Shown: piece after piece, positions 1-5,188 of the stretch
How positions within the stretch are numbered: the first letter of the stretch is position 1
Layout of the letters: every line of letters starts with the position of its first letter
Assembly (NCBI GenBank): GCA_029865515.1
Contig: JAOUGQ010000131.1
Span: 1 to 7,650, forward strand
Source of the DNA: Nitrospirota bacterium
Lineage (GTDB): Bacteria; Nitrospirota; Nitrospiria; Nitrospirales; UBA8639
Length of the DNA stretch: 7,650 bases
Reading direction: 5' to 3'
The notes under the pieces: generated by a model
What the model saw: only the letters and a program-made list of their open reading frames with translations
Database searches by the model: none
Told to the model about the DNA's origin: nothing
Program-made: the position numbers and the translations under genes

Positions 1-59
1 GCTTAGACGGTAACCCGGGAGAAAGTCTGTATTATAGGAAGCTTGTTCGAATGAAATGA
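1..59 (+). CDS. Possible 3' end of a rightward gene cut by the window edge
   Basis: The frame beginning at base 3 is open to a TGA at 57-59 and reads LDGNPGESLYYRKLVRMK. The other two forward frames hit stops within the first 14 bases. If real, this is the C-terminus of a gene that enters from the left and converges on the leftward flagellar gene whose stop is at 112. The piece is too short for family recognition, and an open stretch of 18 codons can occur by chance. I do not recognise the product. Confidence 0.2.
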   Translation, partial: LDGNPGESLYYRKLVRMK

Positions 60-76
60 AAGAAGAAATGAAAGAA
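53..76. repeat. Tandem duplication of a 12-bp unit
   Basis: The purine-rich unit GAAATGAAAGAA occurs twice head to tail at 53-64 and 65-76. It lies between the possible rightward gene end and the 3' end of the leftward flagellar gene. It is probably a slippage duplication and no function is evident. Confidence 0.6.
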
Positions 77-111
77 GAATGGATAGATTGATTCAGGCAG
101 AGAAGGCGAAA

Positions 112-462
112 CTATTCGGTGATATCTAGAAGAGCACCGAGAACCTTGTCCTGAATTCTGATGCTGGCAATATTAGCTTCAATGAGATTTTTGGCTTGTA
201 GATTTGAAATAATTTCTTCGCCCAGATCAACATTTGATCCTTCCCGAGGGATGAAAGAGACCTCATTGGAGAAAAATTGCGGACCGGACCGCACATCCTT
301 ATCCAAGGTGACCGTCACTCCACCAGCTGCCGATTCTACAGGAAGGGCACGGGTTCGTTTAAAATCCTCAGTTTGCATATTGGCAATATTATGCGCTCCC
401 ACACTAAGTATTCTTCCACCAGCCTGGATTCCCGAAAGTGCAGAGGCAATGCCGGCAATCAT
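112..462 (-). CDS. Short flagellar rod/hook family protein (FlgC/FlgG-like)
   Basis: The product is a predicted 116-residue axial flagellar protein, exported by the flagellar type III apparatus and built into the rod or hook-basal body. The N-terminal rod signature is visible: a small-residue helix ALSGIQAG (8-15), then HNIANMQTEDFKR (24-36), matching the family pattern NNIANxxTxGFKR. The C-terminal signature follows: SNVDLGEEI (76-84), then EANIASIRIQDKVLGALLDI (95-114), matching the family's EAN...D..LGtLLdi end. Only about 40 residues lie between them, so the D1/D2 domains of FlgE/FlgG are missing. It is slightly shorter than FlgC or FlgB, which run about 130-150 residues. The frame is open further upstream and three ATG codons are consecutive. 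The third (460-462) is chosen because AAAGGAG lies 7 bases before it. The longer reading would also span the putative promoter at 516-542. It stands alone, with no other flagellar gene visible. It could be a divergent FlgC or an accessory rod-like protein; family membership is firm, the exact role is not. Confidence 0.82.
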   Translation of the reverse strand: MIAGIASALSGIQAGGRILSVGAHNIANMQTEDFKRTRALPVESAAGGVTVTLDKDVRSGPQFFSNEVSFIPREGSNVDLGEEIISNLQAKNLIEANIASIRIQDKVLGALLDITE

Positions 463-469
463 CATCATT

Positions 470-476
470 CTCCTTT
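470..476 (-). promoter_or_regulatory. Ribosome binding site of the flagellar gene
   Basis: The minus strand reads AAAGGAG here. It is 1, 4 and 7 bases from three successive ATG codons. Only the third (start at 462) has normal spacing, so this site decides the start and gives a protein beginning MIAGIASAL. Confidence 0.7.
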
Positions 477-515
477 GATCCGTTTGATATCGAACCGCCA
501 GTTGGGTTTTACCGT

Positions 516-542
516 TTATCGTCCGAAATTGAAAAATCTTTC
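516..542 (-). promoter_or_regulatory. Sigma-28 (FliA)-type flagellar promoter
   Basis: On the minus strand, GAAAGATT (542-535), an 11-base spacer (534-524) and GACGATAA (523-516) match the sigma-28 consensus TAAAGTTT-N11-GCCGATAA. The match is 6 of 8 bases in the -35 box and 7 of 8 in the -10 box, with exact spacing. The transcript would start near 509 and have a leader of roughly 47 bases before the ATG at 462. Its placement before a flagellar structural gene makes a chance match unlikely. It suggests late-class flagellar expression. Confidence 0.65.
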
Positions 543-612
543 CCGAAAACGAGGGAGGATGTTTTGCCTTTGTGCAGAGCATGGACAAGTCTGTGACCTG
601 AGATTTTCCTTG

Positions 613-624
613 CTGAATATTCAG
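613..624. repeat. 12-bp perfect palindrome in a divergent intergenic region
   Basis: CTGAATATTCAG is its own reverse complement. It sits between the divergent flagellar gene and the dehydrogenase gene, and overlaps the first of two direct copies of TTGCTGAA (610-617 and 630-637). It could be an operator for a dimeric regulator of the dehydrogenase, but no regulator gene is visible nearby. Confidence 0.35.
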
Positions 625-652
625 GGAAGTTGCTGAAGACTCATGGTGTTTT

Positions 653-661
653 TGCTATGGT
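653..661 (+). promoter_or_regulatory. Possible extended -10 promoter for the dehydrogenase
   Basis: TGCTATGGT fits an extended -10 element (TGn followed by 4 of 6 bases of TATAAT) with no good -35 box upstream. Transcription would start about 35 bases before the ATG at 703. The match is weak. Confidence 0.25.
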
Positions 662-664
662 AAT

Positions 665-682
665 GAGCATTAATTGAGCATT
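665..682. repeat. Direct repeat of GAGCATT with 11-bp period
   Basis: GAGCATT occurs at 665-671 and 676-682, so equivalent bases are one DNA helical turn apart. The pair lies immediately downstream of the possible -10 element and before the dehydrogenase ribosome binding site. This is the geometry of a two-subunit operator, but it is short enough to be chance. Confidence 0.3.
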
Positions 683-702
683 GTGTGGCTTGTAGGAAAT
701 TC

Positions 703-1656
703 ATGCGTGGACTTGTTCTTCATCAAAGCCTTGGACTTGACACCGAGCTTCCAATTCCATCGCCGGGACCGCAGGAAGCCAGGATCAAGGTGATCCAAGC
801 CGGAATCTGCTCCACTGATATTCAGCTGATCAAAGGCTATATGGCCTTTCAAGGAGTGTTAGGGCATGAATTCGTCGGAATAGTGGAGGATGCCCCCGAT
901 ACATCTTTCGTCGGCAAACGAGTGGTCGGAGAAATTAATGCCGCCTGCCGCACATGTGAAACGTGTTTAAGTGGGCGACCCACGCATTGTCCTCATCGAA
1001 CGACTTTAGGAATCCAGGGTCGAGATGGGGCCTTTGCTGATTATCTCACCCTTCCGGTTGAAAACCTTTTTGTCGTGCCTGATTCCATCACCGATGATCA
1101 GGCTGTCTTTATCGAACCCCTGGCAGCTGCCTGTGAAATTACCCAGCTGGTCTCGATCAGACCGACAGACCGCGTAGTGGTCATTGGGGATGGGAAGCTG
1201 GGGGTACTTTGTGCCCAAATTCTCGGCCTGTCCGGGTGTGCGGTGACCCTTTTAGGCCGACATCCAGATAATTCCACATGGCTCAACGACATGGGCATCA
1301 CGCTTACGTCAAATCCCGGGGAGATTCCTCGAAGCGTGGATGTGATTGTGGAGGCCACGGGAAGTCCGGAAGGGCTTTCCACGGCCCTCCAATTGATTCG
1401 GCCCCGGGGAATCATCGTGCTCAAATCCACCTACCATGGAAAGCTTTCTCTAGATATGGCGGAATTTGTCATTCAGGAAATTTCCTTAATTGGAGCGCGT
1501 TGTGGACCATTCGCGCCGGCTATCCGCTTATTAGAAGCTGCCCACATCCGGGTCGATCCGCTCATTCACGCACACTACCCGCTCACAGAAGGAATGAAGG
1601 CCATGGAAAAAGCCGCCGAGCGTGGCGTCTTAAAGGTCATGCTGCATATGGCCTGA
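703..1656 (+). CDS. Zinc-dependent medium-chain alcohol dehydrogenase-like protein
   Basis: The product is a cytoplasmic medium-chain dehydrogenase/reductase (MDR) that should oxidise an alcohol or reduce a carbonyl using NAD(P)(H). The substrate is unknown. In the 317-residue product, the catalytic-zinc region is GICSTD (Cys36) and GHE (His55-Glu56), with Glu138 in FIEPLA as the likely further ligand, as in sorbitol and threonine dehydrogenases. The structural-zinc set Cys82, Cys85, Cys88 and Cys96 is complete. The Rossmann nucleotide-binding turn is GDGKLG (162-167). At the end of the next strand the residues are Gly-Arg (185-186) rather than an acidic residue, which hints at NADP(H) preference. 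Length is a little below the usual 340-360. A GTG at 685 is in frame, but the ATG at 703 has AGGA at 694-697 five bases upstream and begins MRGLVL, as typical family members do. It is divergent from the flagellar gene and followed by a tRNA, so it is probably monocistronic. Confidence 0.88.
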   Translation: MRGLVLHQSLGLDTELPIPSPGPQEARIKVIQAGICSTDIQLIKGYMAFQGVLGHEFVGIVEDAPDTSFVGKRVVGEINAACRTCETCLSGRPTHCPHRTTLGIQGRDGAFADYLTLPVENLFVVPDSITDDQAVFIEPLAAACEITQLVSIRPTDRVVVIGDGKLGVLCAQILGLSGCAVTLLGRHPDNSTWLNDMGITLTSNPGEIPRSVDVIVEATGSPEGLSTALQLIRPRGIIVLKSTYHGKLSLDMAEFVIQEISLIGARCGPFAPAIRLLEAAHIRVDPLIHAHYPLTEGMKAMEKAAERGVLKVMLHMA

Positions 1657-1660
1657 TCCA

Positions 1661-1718
1661 AAGGGTTGCTATGAAAAAAATTGCTACCTACTTTAAATTT
1701 GTTGAACCTTCAACCCTT
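1661..1718. repeat. Inverted repeats between dehydrogenase stop and tRNA
   Basis: AAGGGTTG (1661-1668) and CAACCCTT (1711-1718) are perfect 8-bp inverted arms about 42 bases apart. The right arm is shared with a tighter repeat, GTTGAA (1701-1706) and TTCAAC (1709-1714), with only two bases between. The tighter one lies over the spacer of the tRNA promoter. Neither is followed by a T-run, so neither is a convincing terminator. An operator role or a chance match are both possible. Confidence 0.35.
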
Positions 1719-1727
1719 AGGTATGAT
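1699..1727 (+). promoter_or_regulatory. Sigma-70-type promoter of the tRNA gene
   Basis: TTGTTG (1699-1704) and TATGAT (1722-1727) are separated by 17 bases. The -10 box matches TATAAT in 5 of 6 positions. The predicted transcript start near 1734 leaves only about ten bases before the mature tRNA 5' end, which is typical of tRNA promoters. Confidence 0.55.
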
Positions 1728-1744
1728 AAGCTCTATCCTTGCGA

Positions 1745-1820
1745 GCTGGCGTAGCTCAATCGGTAGAGCAGCGGTTTTGTAAACCGCAGGTCGGAGGTTC
1801 GATTCCTCTCGCCAGCTCCA
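1745..1820 (+). tRNA. tRNA-Thr (anticodon UGU)
   Basis: All arms of a cloverleaf can be paired. The acceptor stem is GCTGGCG (1745-1751) with CGCCAGC (1810-1816). The D arm is GCTC/GAGC. The anticodon stem GCGGT/ACCGC encloses the loop TTTGTAA, giving anticodon TGT, which reads Thr codons ACN with preference for ACA. The T arm GGAGG/CCTCT closes on TTCGATT with one G-T pair. The discriminator is T and the CCA end is encoded (1818-1820). There is no intron and no long variable arm. Total length is 76 bases. Confidence 0.95.
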
Positions 1821-1827
1821 GTCAAAT

Positions 1828-1861
1828 GAACCTCTCGTTTTGTTCAAGTTAAGGGTTCTTT
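1828..1861 (+). terminator. Weak hairpin with short T-run after the tRNA
   Basis: GAACC (1828-1832) pairs with GGTTC (1854-1858), extended by one G-T pair, and is followed by TTT. The loop is long (about 19 bases) and the T-run short, so this is at best a poor intrinsic terminator for the tRNA transcript. Confidence 0.22.
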
Positions 1862-1986
1862 CCAAAAGGACATGCTGTCGCAACGATTGCCCAATTCCCT
1901 TATGGCCACGGTTGCAGACATCCTCTCATCGCAGCATTACCGTCACACGCAGATCGGCGGAGCAACGGGAGCACCAGGGGGAAGGC

Positions 1987-2008
1987 TTGTCCCCGTTAGT
2001 CGGGACAA
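1987..2008. repeat. Inverted repeat with 7-bp stem
   Basis: TTGTCCC (1987-1993) and GGGACAA (2002-2008) form a perfect stem with an 8-base loop. It is not followed by a T-run on either strand. It is the strongest hairpin in the post-tRNA stretch; function unknown. Confidence 0.4.
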
Positions 2009-2170
2009 AGATCTTACTGTTATGCGCGTCCAATTGGACTGGGCCTTCGGCACCGTTGAACGAGTTTCGATATCTCCTAGCCCGATGAAGACCTAGGTCA
2101 AGGTGTGCCGGACACGCCATGATTAGGGAGTCCTATCCCTCAAGCTTATGATGCTCAAATAGAACGCCAC

Positions 2171-3223
2171 GTGAAAGACGACACTCAAGCAACAACGCCT
2201 GCAGAACAACCTACCCCGAAAGCCCTGCCTGATCAAACAGGTTCTGAAAGTCGCGGACAAAGTCAGGGCACCAGAGGAAAGTCCAGGGCCAACGGCCAAC
2301 CTTCTGATTTAGAAAACATGAATGTTTCTCGTTCCGAAACCGCGACGATGTTGAAGAAGCACTTTCAACGGGCGAAACGCCGGAAACGGTGGCTGAAAGC
2401 GGCAGGTCTCGTTGGGATAATGCTTATGCTATTGGGTGGAATTGGCACATGGTTATGGGCTGAGAACGAGGCATTCAAGATAGCCATCTTACAAGGCTTG
2501 TCTTCCATAATGAGTATTCATGTTGAACCCAAAATGATAACGATTCCAGCAGGGATCTTTCGCCAGGGTAATCTTCATGGCGAAGATGAGCCGACCGAGC
2601 AACCTCTACGGGATGTCAATATTAAAAAGTTTGCGATGGGGCAATCTGAAGTCACATTCGAAGAATACGACCGATTCGCCATCGCGACGGGCCGACCGTT
2701 GCCGAGAGATGAGGGCTGGGGACGTGGAAACCGGCCGGTCATCAACGTTTCCTGGGAAGACGCTGTGAACTATGCGAAATGGTTATCGCAGGAGACCGGG
2801 AGTCGCTATCGACTCCCCACGGAATCAGAGTGGGAATATGCAGCCCGAAGCAGAGGGAAAGATGAAATCTGGCCGGGAACGTCTGCTCAGGAGCAACTCG
2901 AGAACTATGCCTGGTTCAATTCAAACAGTGCCGGTAGGACCCAGCCGGTAGGAACAAAAACCCCCAACGGCCTGGGCCTTAGGGATATGAGTGGAAATGT
3001 GTGGGAGTGGGTCGAGGACTGCTGGCATGACGATTACCATGATGCGCCGACAGATGGGTCGGCCTGGTTGGAAAAGAATGGTGGAAATTGCGGCGTGCGC
3101 CTGAGGCGAGGGGGAGGATGGACCAGCCCTCCGGTGGCGCTACGTTGTTCATTACGGAACTGGTACAGCGCCGACACCCGGAGCACCCTGATCGGCTTTC
3201 GGCTCGCTCAGGATATTAATTAA
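2171..3223 (+). CDS. Membrane-anchored SUMF1/FGE-like domain protein, catalytic cysteines absent
   Basis: Residues 1-70 are polar, Gln/Ser/Thr/Pro-rich and probably disordered. RAKRRKR (67-73) precedes one hydrophobic segment (about 75-97), predicting cytoplasmic N-terminus and periplasmic C-terminus. Residues 119-349 are a full formylglycine-generating-enzyme/SUMF1 domain with MITIPAG (122-128), RLPTESEWEYAAR (214-226), MSGNVWEWVEDCW (273-285), the RRGGGW segment (312-317) and the closing GFRLA (342-346). In true FGE the RGGS segment is followed by two catalytic Cys five residues apart. Here those positions are Ser319 and Leu324, so sulfatase activation is unlikely and a binding, scaffold or divergent oxidoreductase role is more likely. 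Cys284 and Cys307, common in the non-catalytic branch of the family, remain. The start is a GTG with no clear ribosome binding site; ATG at 2318 is an alternative that keeps the membrane segment. It ends 61 bases from the convergent barrel gene. The nearby caspase gene is a plausible partner, by inference. Confidence 0.85.
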   Translation: MKDDTQATTPAEQPTPKALPDQTGSESRGQSQGTRGKSRANGQPSDLENMNVSRSETATMLKKHFQRAKRRKRWLKAAGLVGIMLMLLGGIGTWLWAENEAFKIAILQGLSSIMSIHVEPKMITIPAGIFRQGNLHGEDEPTEQPLRDVNIKKFAMGQSEVTFEEYDRFAIATGRPLPRDEGWGRGNRPVINVSWEDAVNYAKWLSQETGSRYRLPTESEWEYAARSRGKDEIWPGTSAQEQLENYAWFNSNSAGRTQPVGTKTPNGLGLRDMSGNVWEWVEDCWHDDYHDAPTDGSAWLEKNGGNCGVRLRRGGGWTSPPVALRCSLRNWYSADTRSTLIGFRLAQDIN

Positions 3224-3284
3224 CCCTGTCTCCTTCTCCTTTTGTTTGTGGTTTATCTTCAAAAACCATTCCGCGGTTAACGGG

Positions 3285-4559
3285 CTAGAAGGTTCCTCCG
3301 AGTCCAAGTGTCCAGACCGCATCTGGCCGGAGACCTTCATTTTTATTGAGGGGAAGTTGAACCGCTGCCTGAAGCAACGTGTTGGGATAAGGAGCCCATT
3401 TTAATCCTGGAGCCAAGTCCACGATATCCTTTCCGCTGTTATCCTTATCATCCAATTCGTGGCGGCCCAAGAGATCAAGTGAGAAAGCAAAGACTGGAAT
3501 AGGAGCCAGATCAAACCCTGCTATATAGGTGAATAGATTCAACTCGGACTTGTTGTTGACAAGTACGAGGCCCGTGTTAACATGTGGCCCAATCATTCCG
3601 ATCGGTGATGAATAATATTTAGAAGCCACAGCCAAACCCTCAAATTTGAATTCTCCGACTCCCATGAAGTTCTTGTCATTTCCCGTGGGAAAAGAAACAC
3701 CCCCACGTACTCCCAAATCCGGCAAGATCTCGTGATTCTTCAGAAAGTTATATTTGGTCCGAAGAAGAACGTCCCCGATTCCAGTTTTATCTCCGGAAGA
3801 ACTGTCTTTTGAAGGATCACCTGTGCCAGGTGCTGTTCCATTGATTACATAAATTCCGCTACAATTTCCACCTTGAGTGCAAGGTATACCGTTTGCATCA
3901 AGCATAGTCGCTTTCGCTTTAGCCTTGATTTTGTTGTTGATGAGAGGAACCAGGAGATTGACGTCCCAATTATCTGTAAGGCCGTATGTGCCAAAAAACC
4001 CAACAAAATTGGTGATCACTTCTACATTCAGGTCAATTCTTAACTGCTCATCCAACCCTGGGGCATTTGGCGGTGTTCCAGGCCCCGCCGTGGGAGATAC
4101 ATTTGCGCTGAGGGAAGTCAGTTTCTGCCCATTAAATTTTTTATAATTGGCATTTGACCAGACGACTTGAAAATCAAATCGCCCTTTTCCAAGCGTGTCA
4201 GCCCGTTCTCCAAAAAGTGGACCGAGGCTTTTAGTGATTTCAACCGGAACTCCTCGCTCCACGTCAAAACGATACGCCGCAACCGTAGAGTTCACCGCAA
4301 ATTGGCCGGTCTGGGCCCCAATTCCATTGGTCAGTTGGTTAAATGAATTAAATACTGCGTCGCCAAAATCATTGGCCCGATTTCCTGCAAAATTTGGATC
4401 TGTTTGAAATCCATCCCCCCCATAAAGATCAGGAATCACATCTTCTAAATTTTTGGCCTGCGTGACAGAAGGAATAATGAAAAACATTGCCAACACCAAT
4501 AAAAGACCTAATGGGTTGCATTGATTACCTTGAGGTTTTTGCATAAGGCAATAATTCAT
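3285..4559 (-). CDS. Outer-membrane beta-barrel, phenol MetA-pathway 'transporter' family
   Basis: The product is a 424-residue predicted outer-membrane channel. A signal peptide has hydrophobic core LGLLLVLAMFFIIP (17-30) and a likely cleavage at TQA|K (35/36). The mature chain has alternating strands with barrel-type motifs that match the MetA-pathway family (commonly annotated simply as 'transporter'): FFGTYGLTDNWDVNLLVP (188-205), GIGDVLLRTKYNFL (260-273), GVRGGVSFPTGNDK and SLDLLGRHEL. It ends in Phe, the outer-membrane barrel insertion signal. Cys227 and Cys233 sit in a likely external loop and could form a disulfide. Substrate is not predictable; members are linked to uptake of hydrophobic or aromatic compounds mainly by association. 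The ATG start at 4557-4559 is supported by GAGGAG (4565-4570) five bases upstream. It converges on the SUMF1-like gene, with no strong terminator in the 61-base gap, and is divergent from the caspase gene. Confidence 0.87.
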   Translation of the reverse strand: MNYCLMQKPQGNQCNPLGLLLVLAMFFIIPSVTQAKNLEDVIPDLYGGDGFQTDPNFAGNRANDFGDAVFNSFNQLTNGIGAQTGQFAVNSTVAAYRFDVERGVPVEITKSLGPLFGERADTLGKGRFDFQVVWSNANYKKFNGQKLTSLSANVSPTAGPGTPPNAPGLDEQLRIDLNVEVITNFVGFFGTYGLTDNWDVNLLVPLINNKIKAKAKATMLDANGIPCTQGGNCSGIYVINGTAPGTGDPSKDSSSGDKTGIGDVLLRTKYNFLKNHEILPDLGVRGGVSFPTGNDKNFMGVGEFKFEGLAVASKYYSSPIGMIGPHVNTGLVLVNNKSELNLFTYIAGFDLAPIPVFAFSLDLLGRHELDDKDNSGKDIVDLAPGLKWAPYPNTLLQAAVQLPLNKNEGLRPDAVWTLGLGGTF

Positions 4560-4604
4560 TATTGCTCCTCACGTTAGATTAGAAAGAAAAATGCTAATGG
4601 GTTT

Positions 4605-4618
4605 CCGGAAAATTCCGG
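4605..4618. repeat. Inverted repeat upstream of the barrel gene
   Basis: CCGGAA (4605-4610) and TTCCGG (4613-4618) are perfect arms separated by AA, about 46 bases upstream of the barrel ATG. The location and symmetry suit an operator in the promoter or leader of that gene. No clear -35/-10 pair could be placed around it. Confidence 0.4.
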
Positions 4619-4693
4619 GGATGCAATTCTGAATACGATCAAACTAAGATTTATTGAAGTTTTCTGGGGGATTTATGCTCAAAACCACAGGTC

Positions 4694-4739
4694 CCAACGA
4701 AGAGCGTTGGAAGATTAGCCATTCATTCAGATCGCTCTT
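4694..4739. repeat. Two overlapping, mutually exclusive hairpins
   Basis: CCAACG (4694-4699) pairs with CGTTGG (4705-4710) around a 5-base loop. AAGAGCG (4700-4706) can instead pair perfectly with CGCTCTT (4733-4739), which continues into a T4 run on the plus strand. The two stems share bases, so only one can form at a time. Confidence 0.35.
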
Positions 4740-5153
4740 TTATCATATGAAAACATTGAAAAGAAATGTGATTTTTGAAAAGTAGAGGAAACAAGCGGAT
4801 CGTATAAATTCTTTCCTATGAAGTCAATCAATATTTCGATAAGAAGACTTACAAGTCTATCTTCACTAACCAGGTTGGGTATTCCATGTCTGGTAGAATA
4901 GTTCAGTTGACTATTGGCAAGGAGAGGCGTTGATTTTTTAATCATCCGATAGGCAGGGCTCGCATCTGTGGTATGAGACCCATTAAACTGACATTGAGGC
5001 CGCACAAACCCACATAAACACAAAAATGCCTTTTTTTCAGTCATCCGTCATTCCCTTGAGGGAGGCCCAGTCTGGAAAAGGAGGCTCTTTAAAAAAGTCA
5101 GATAAGGGACGACAGGGAAAAATTGACTATTTTCTCCTCAGATTTCTCTCAAG

Positions 5154-5159
5154 TAAAAT
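5154..5159 (+). promoter_or_regulatory. Possible -10 box of the caspase gene
   Basis: TAAAAT matches TATAAT in 5 of 6 positions and would start transcription about ten bases before the ribosome binding site GGAG (5175-5178). The matching -35 region (5131-5136) is poor. TTGACT at 5123-5128 lies too far upstream (25 bases) for a standard pair. Confidence 0.25.
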
Positions 5160-5188
5160 TACAGCAGCCCTTCTGGAGAGAGTGAGCC

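Larger units (their letters stand above)
1821..2170. other. Intergenic stretch with no convincing gene
   Basis: Two overlapping frames are open from about 1840-2088 and 1872-2096. Neither has a properly spaced ribosome binding site, a recognisable motif or a family-like composition. The region carries several inverted repeats: a 7-bp stem at 1987-2008, GGTGTG/CACGCC at 2102-2118 and AGGGA/TCCCT at 2125-2140. Lying directly 3' of a tRNA, it could be a decayed insertion, but I find no integrase, transposase or repeated tRNA end. It also has to contain the promoter of the SUMF1-like gene, which I could not identify. Confidence 0.5.
4560..5188. other. Divergent, AT-rich intergenic region without a convincing gene
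   Basis: This stretch separates the leftward barrel gene from the rightward caspase gene and must hold both promoters. It contains the inverted repeats at 4605-4618 and 4694-4739. A perfect AAGGAGG (5078-5084) has no start codon at a usable distance. A 105-codon open frame on the minus strand (5044 to 4727) and a 73-codon one on the plus strand (5026-5247) show no recognisable motif. The latter overlaps the caspase start in another frame. I see no RNA gene or mobile element. Confidence 0.5.

Noticed and set aside
31..36. TATAAT on the minus strand near the left edge
   Set aside because: No acceptable -35 box lies 16-18 bases upstream, and no gene start is visible downstream within the window.
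463..588. N-terminal extension of the flagellar protein by 42 residues
   Set aside because: The extension spans the sigma-28-like promoter, lacks family similarity and precedes a strong ribosome binding site with well-spaced ATG at 462.
1671..1754. Short open frame starting MKKIATYF after the dehydrogenase
   Set aside because: It runs through the tRNA promoter and ends inside the tRNA gene, so it is incidental.
1801..1820. Attachment site formed by the tRNA 3' end
   Set aside because: No second copy of the tRNA 3' sequence and no integrase gene are present in the window.
1872..2096. 74-codon open frame after the tRNA
   Set aside because: The AGGA upstream is only one base from the ATG, an overlapping frame is equally open, and the protein shows no family motif.
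3224..3284. Intrinsic terminator between the convergent SUMF1-like and barrel genes
   Set aside because: On the minus strand only a 4-bp AACC/GGTT stem precedes a short T-run. This is too weak to call, and nothing better is seen on the plus strand.
4727..5044. 105-codon open frame on the minus strand in the divergent intergenic region
   Set aside because: It has only a weak upstream AAGGG, no recognisable domain, an unremarkable composition and AT-rich sequence. A short real gene cannot be excluded, but I cannot support one.
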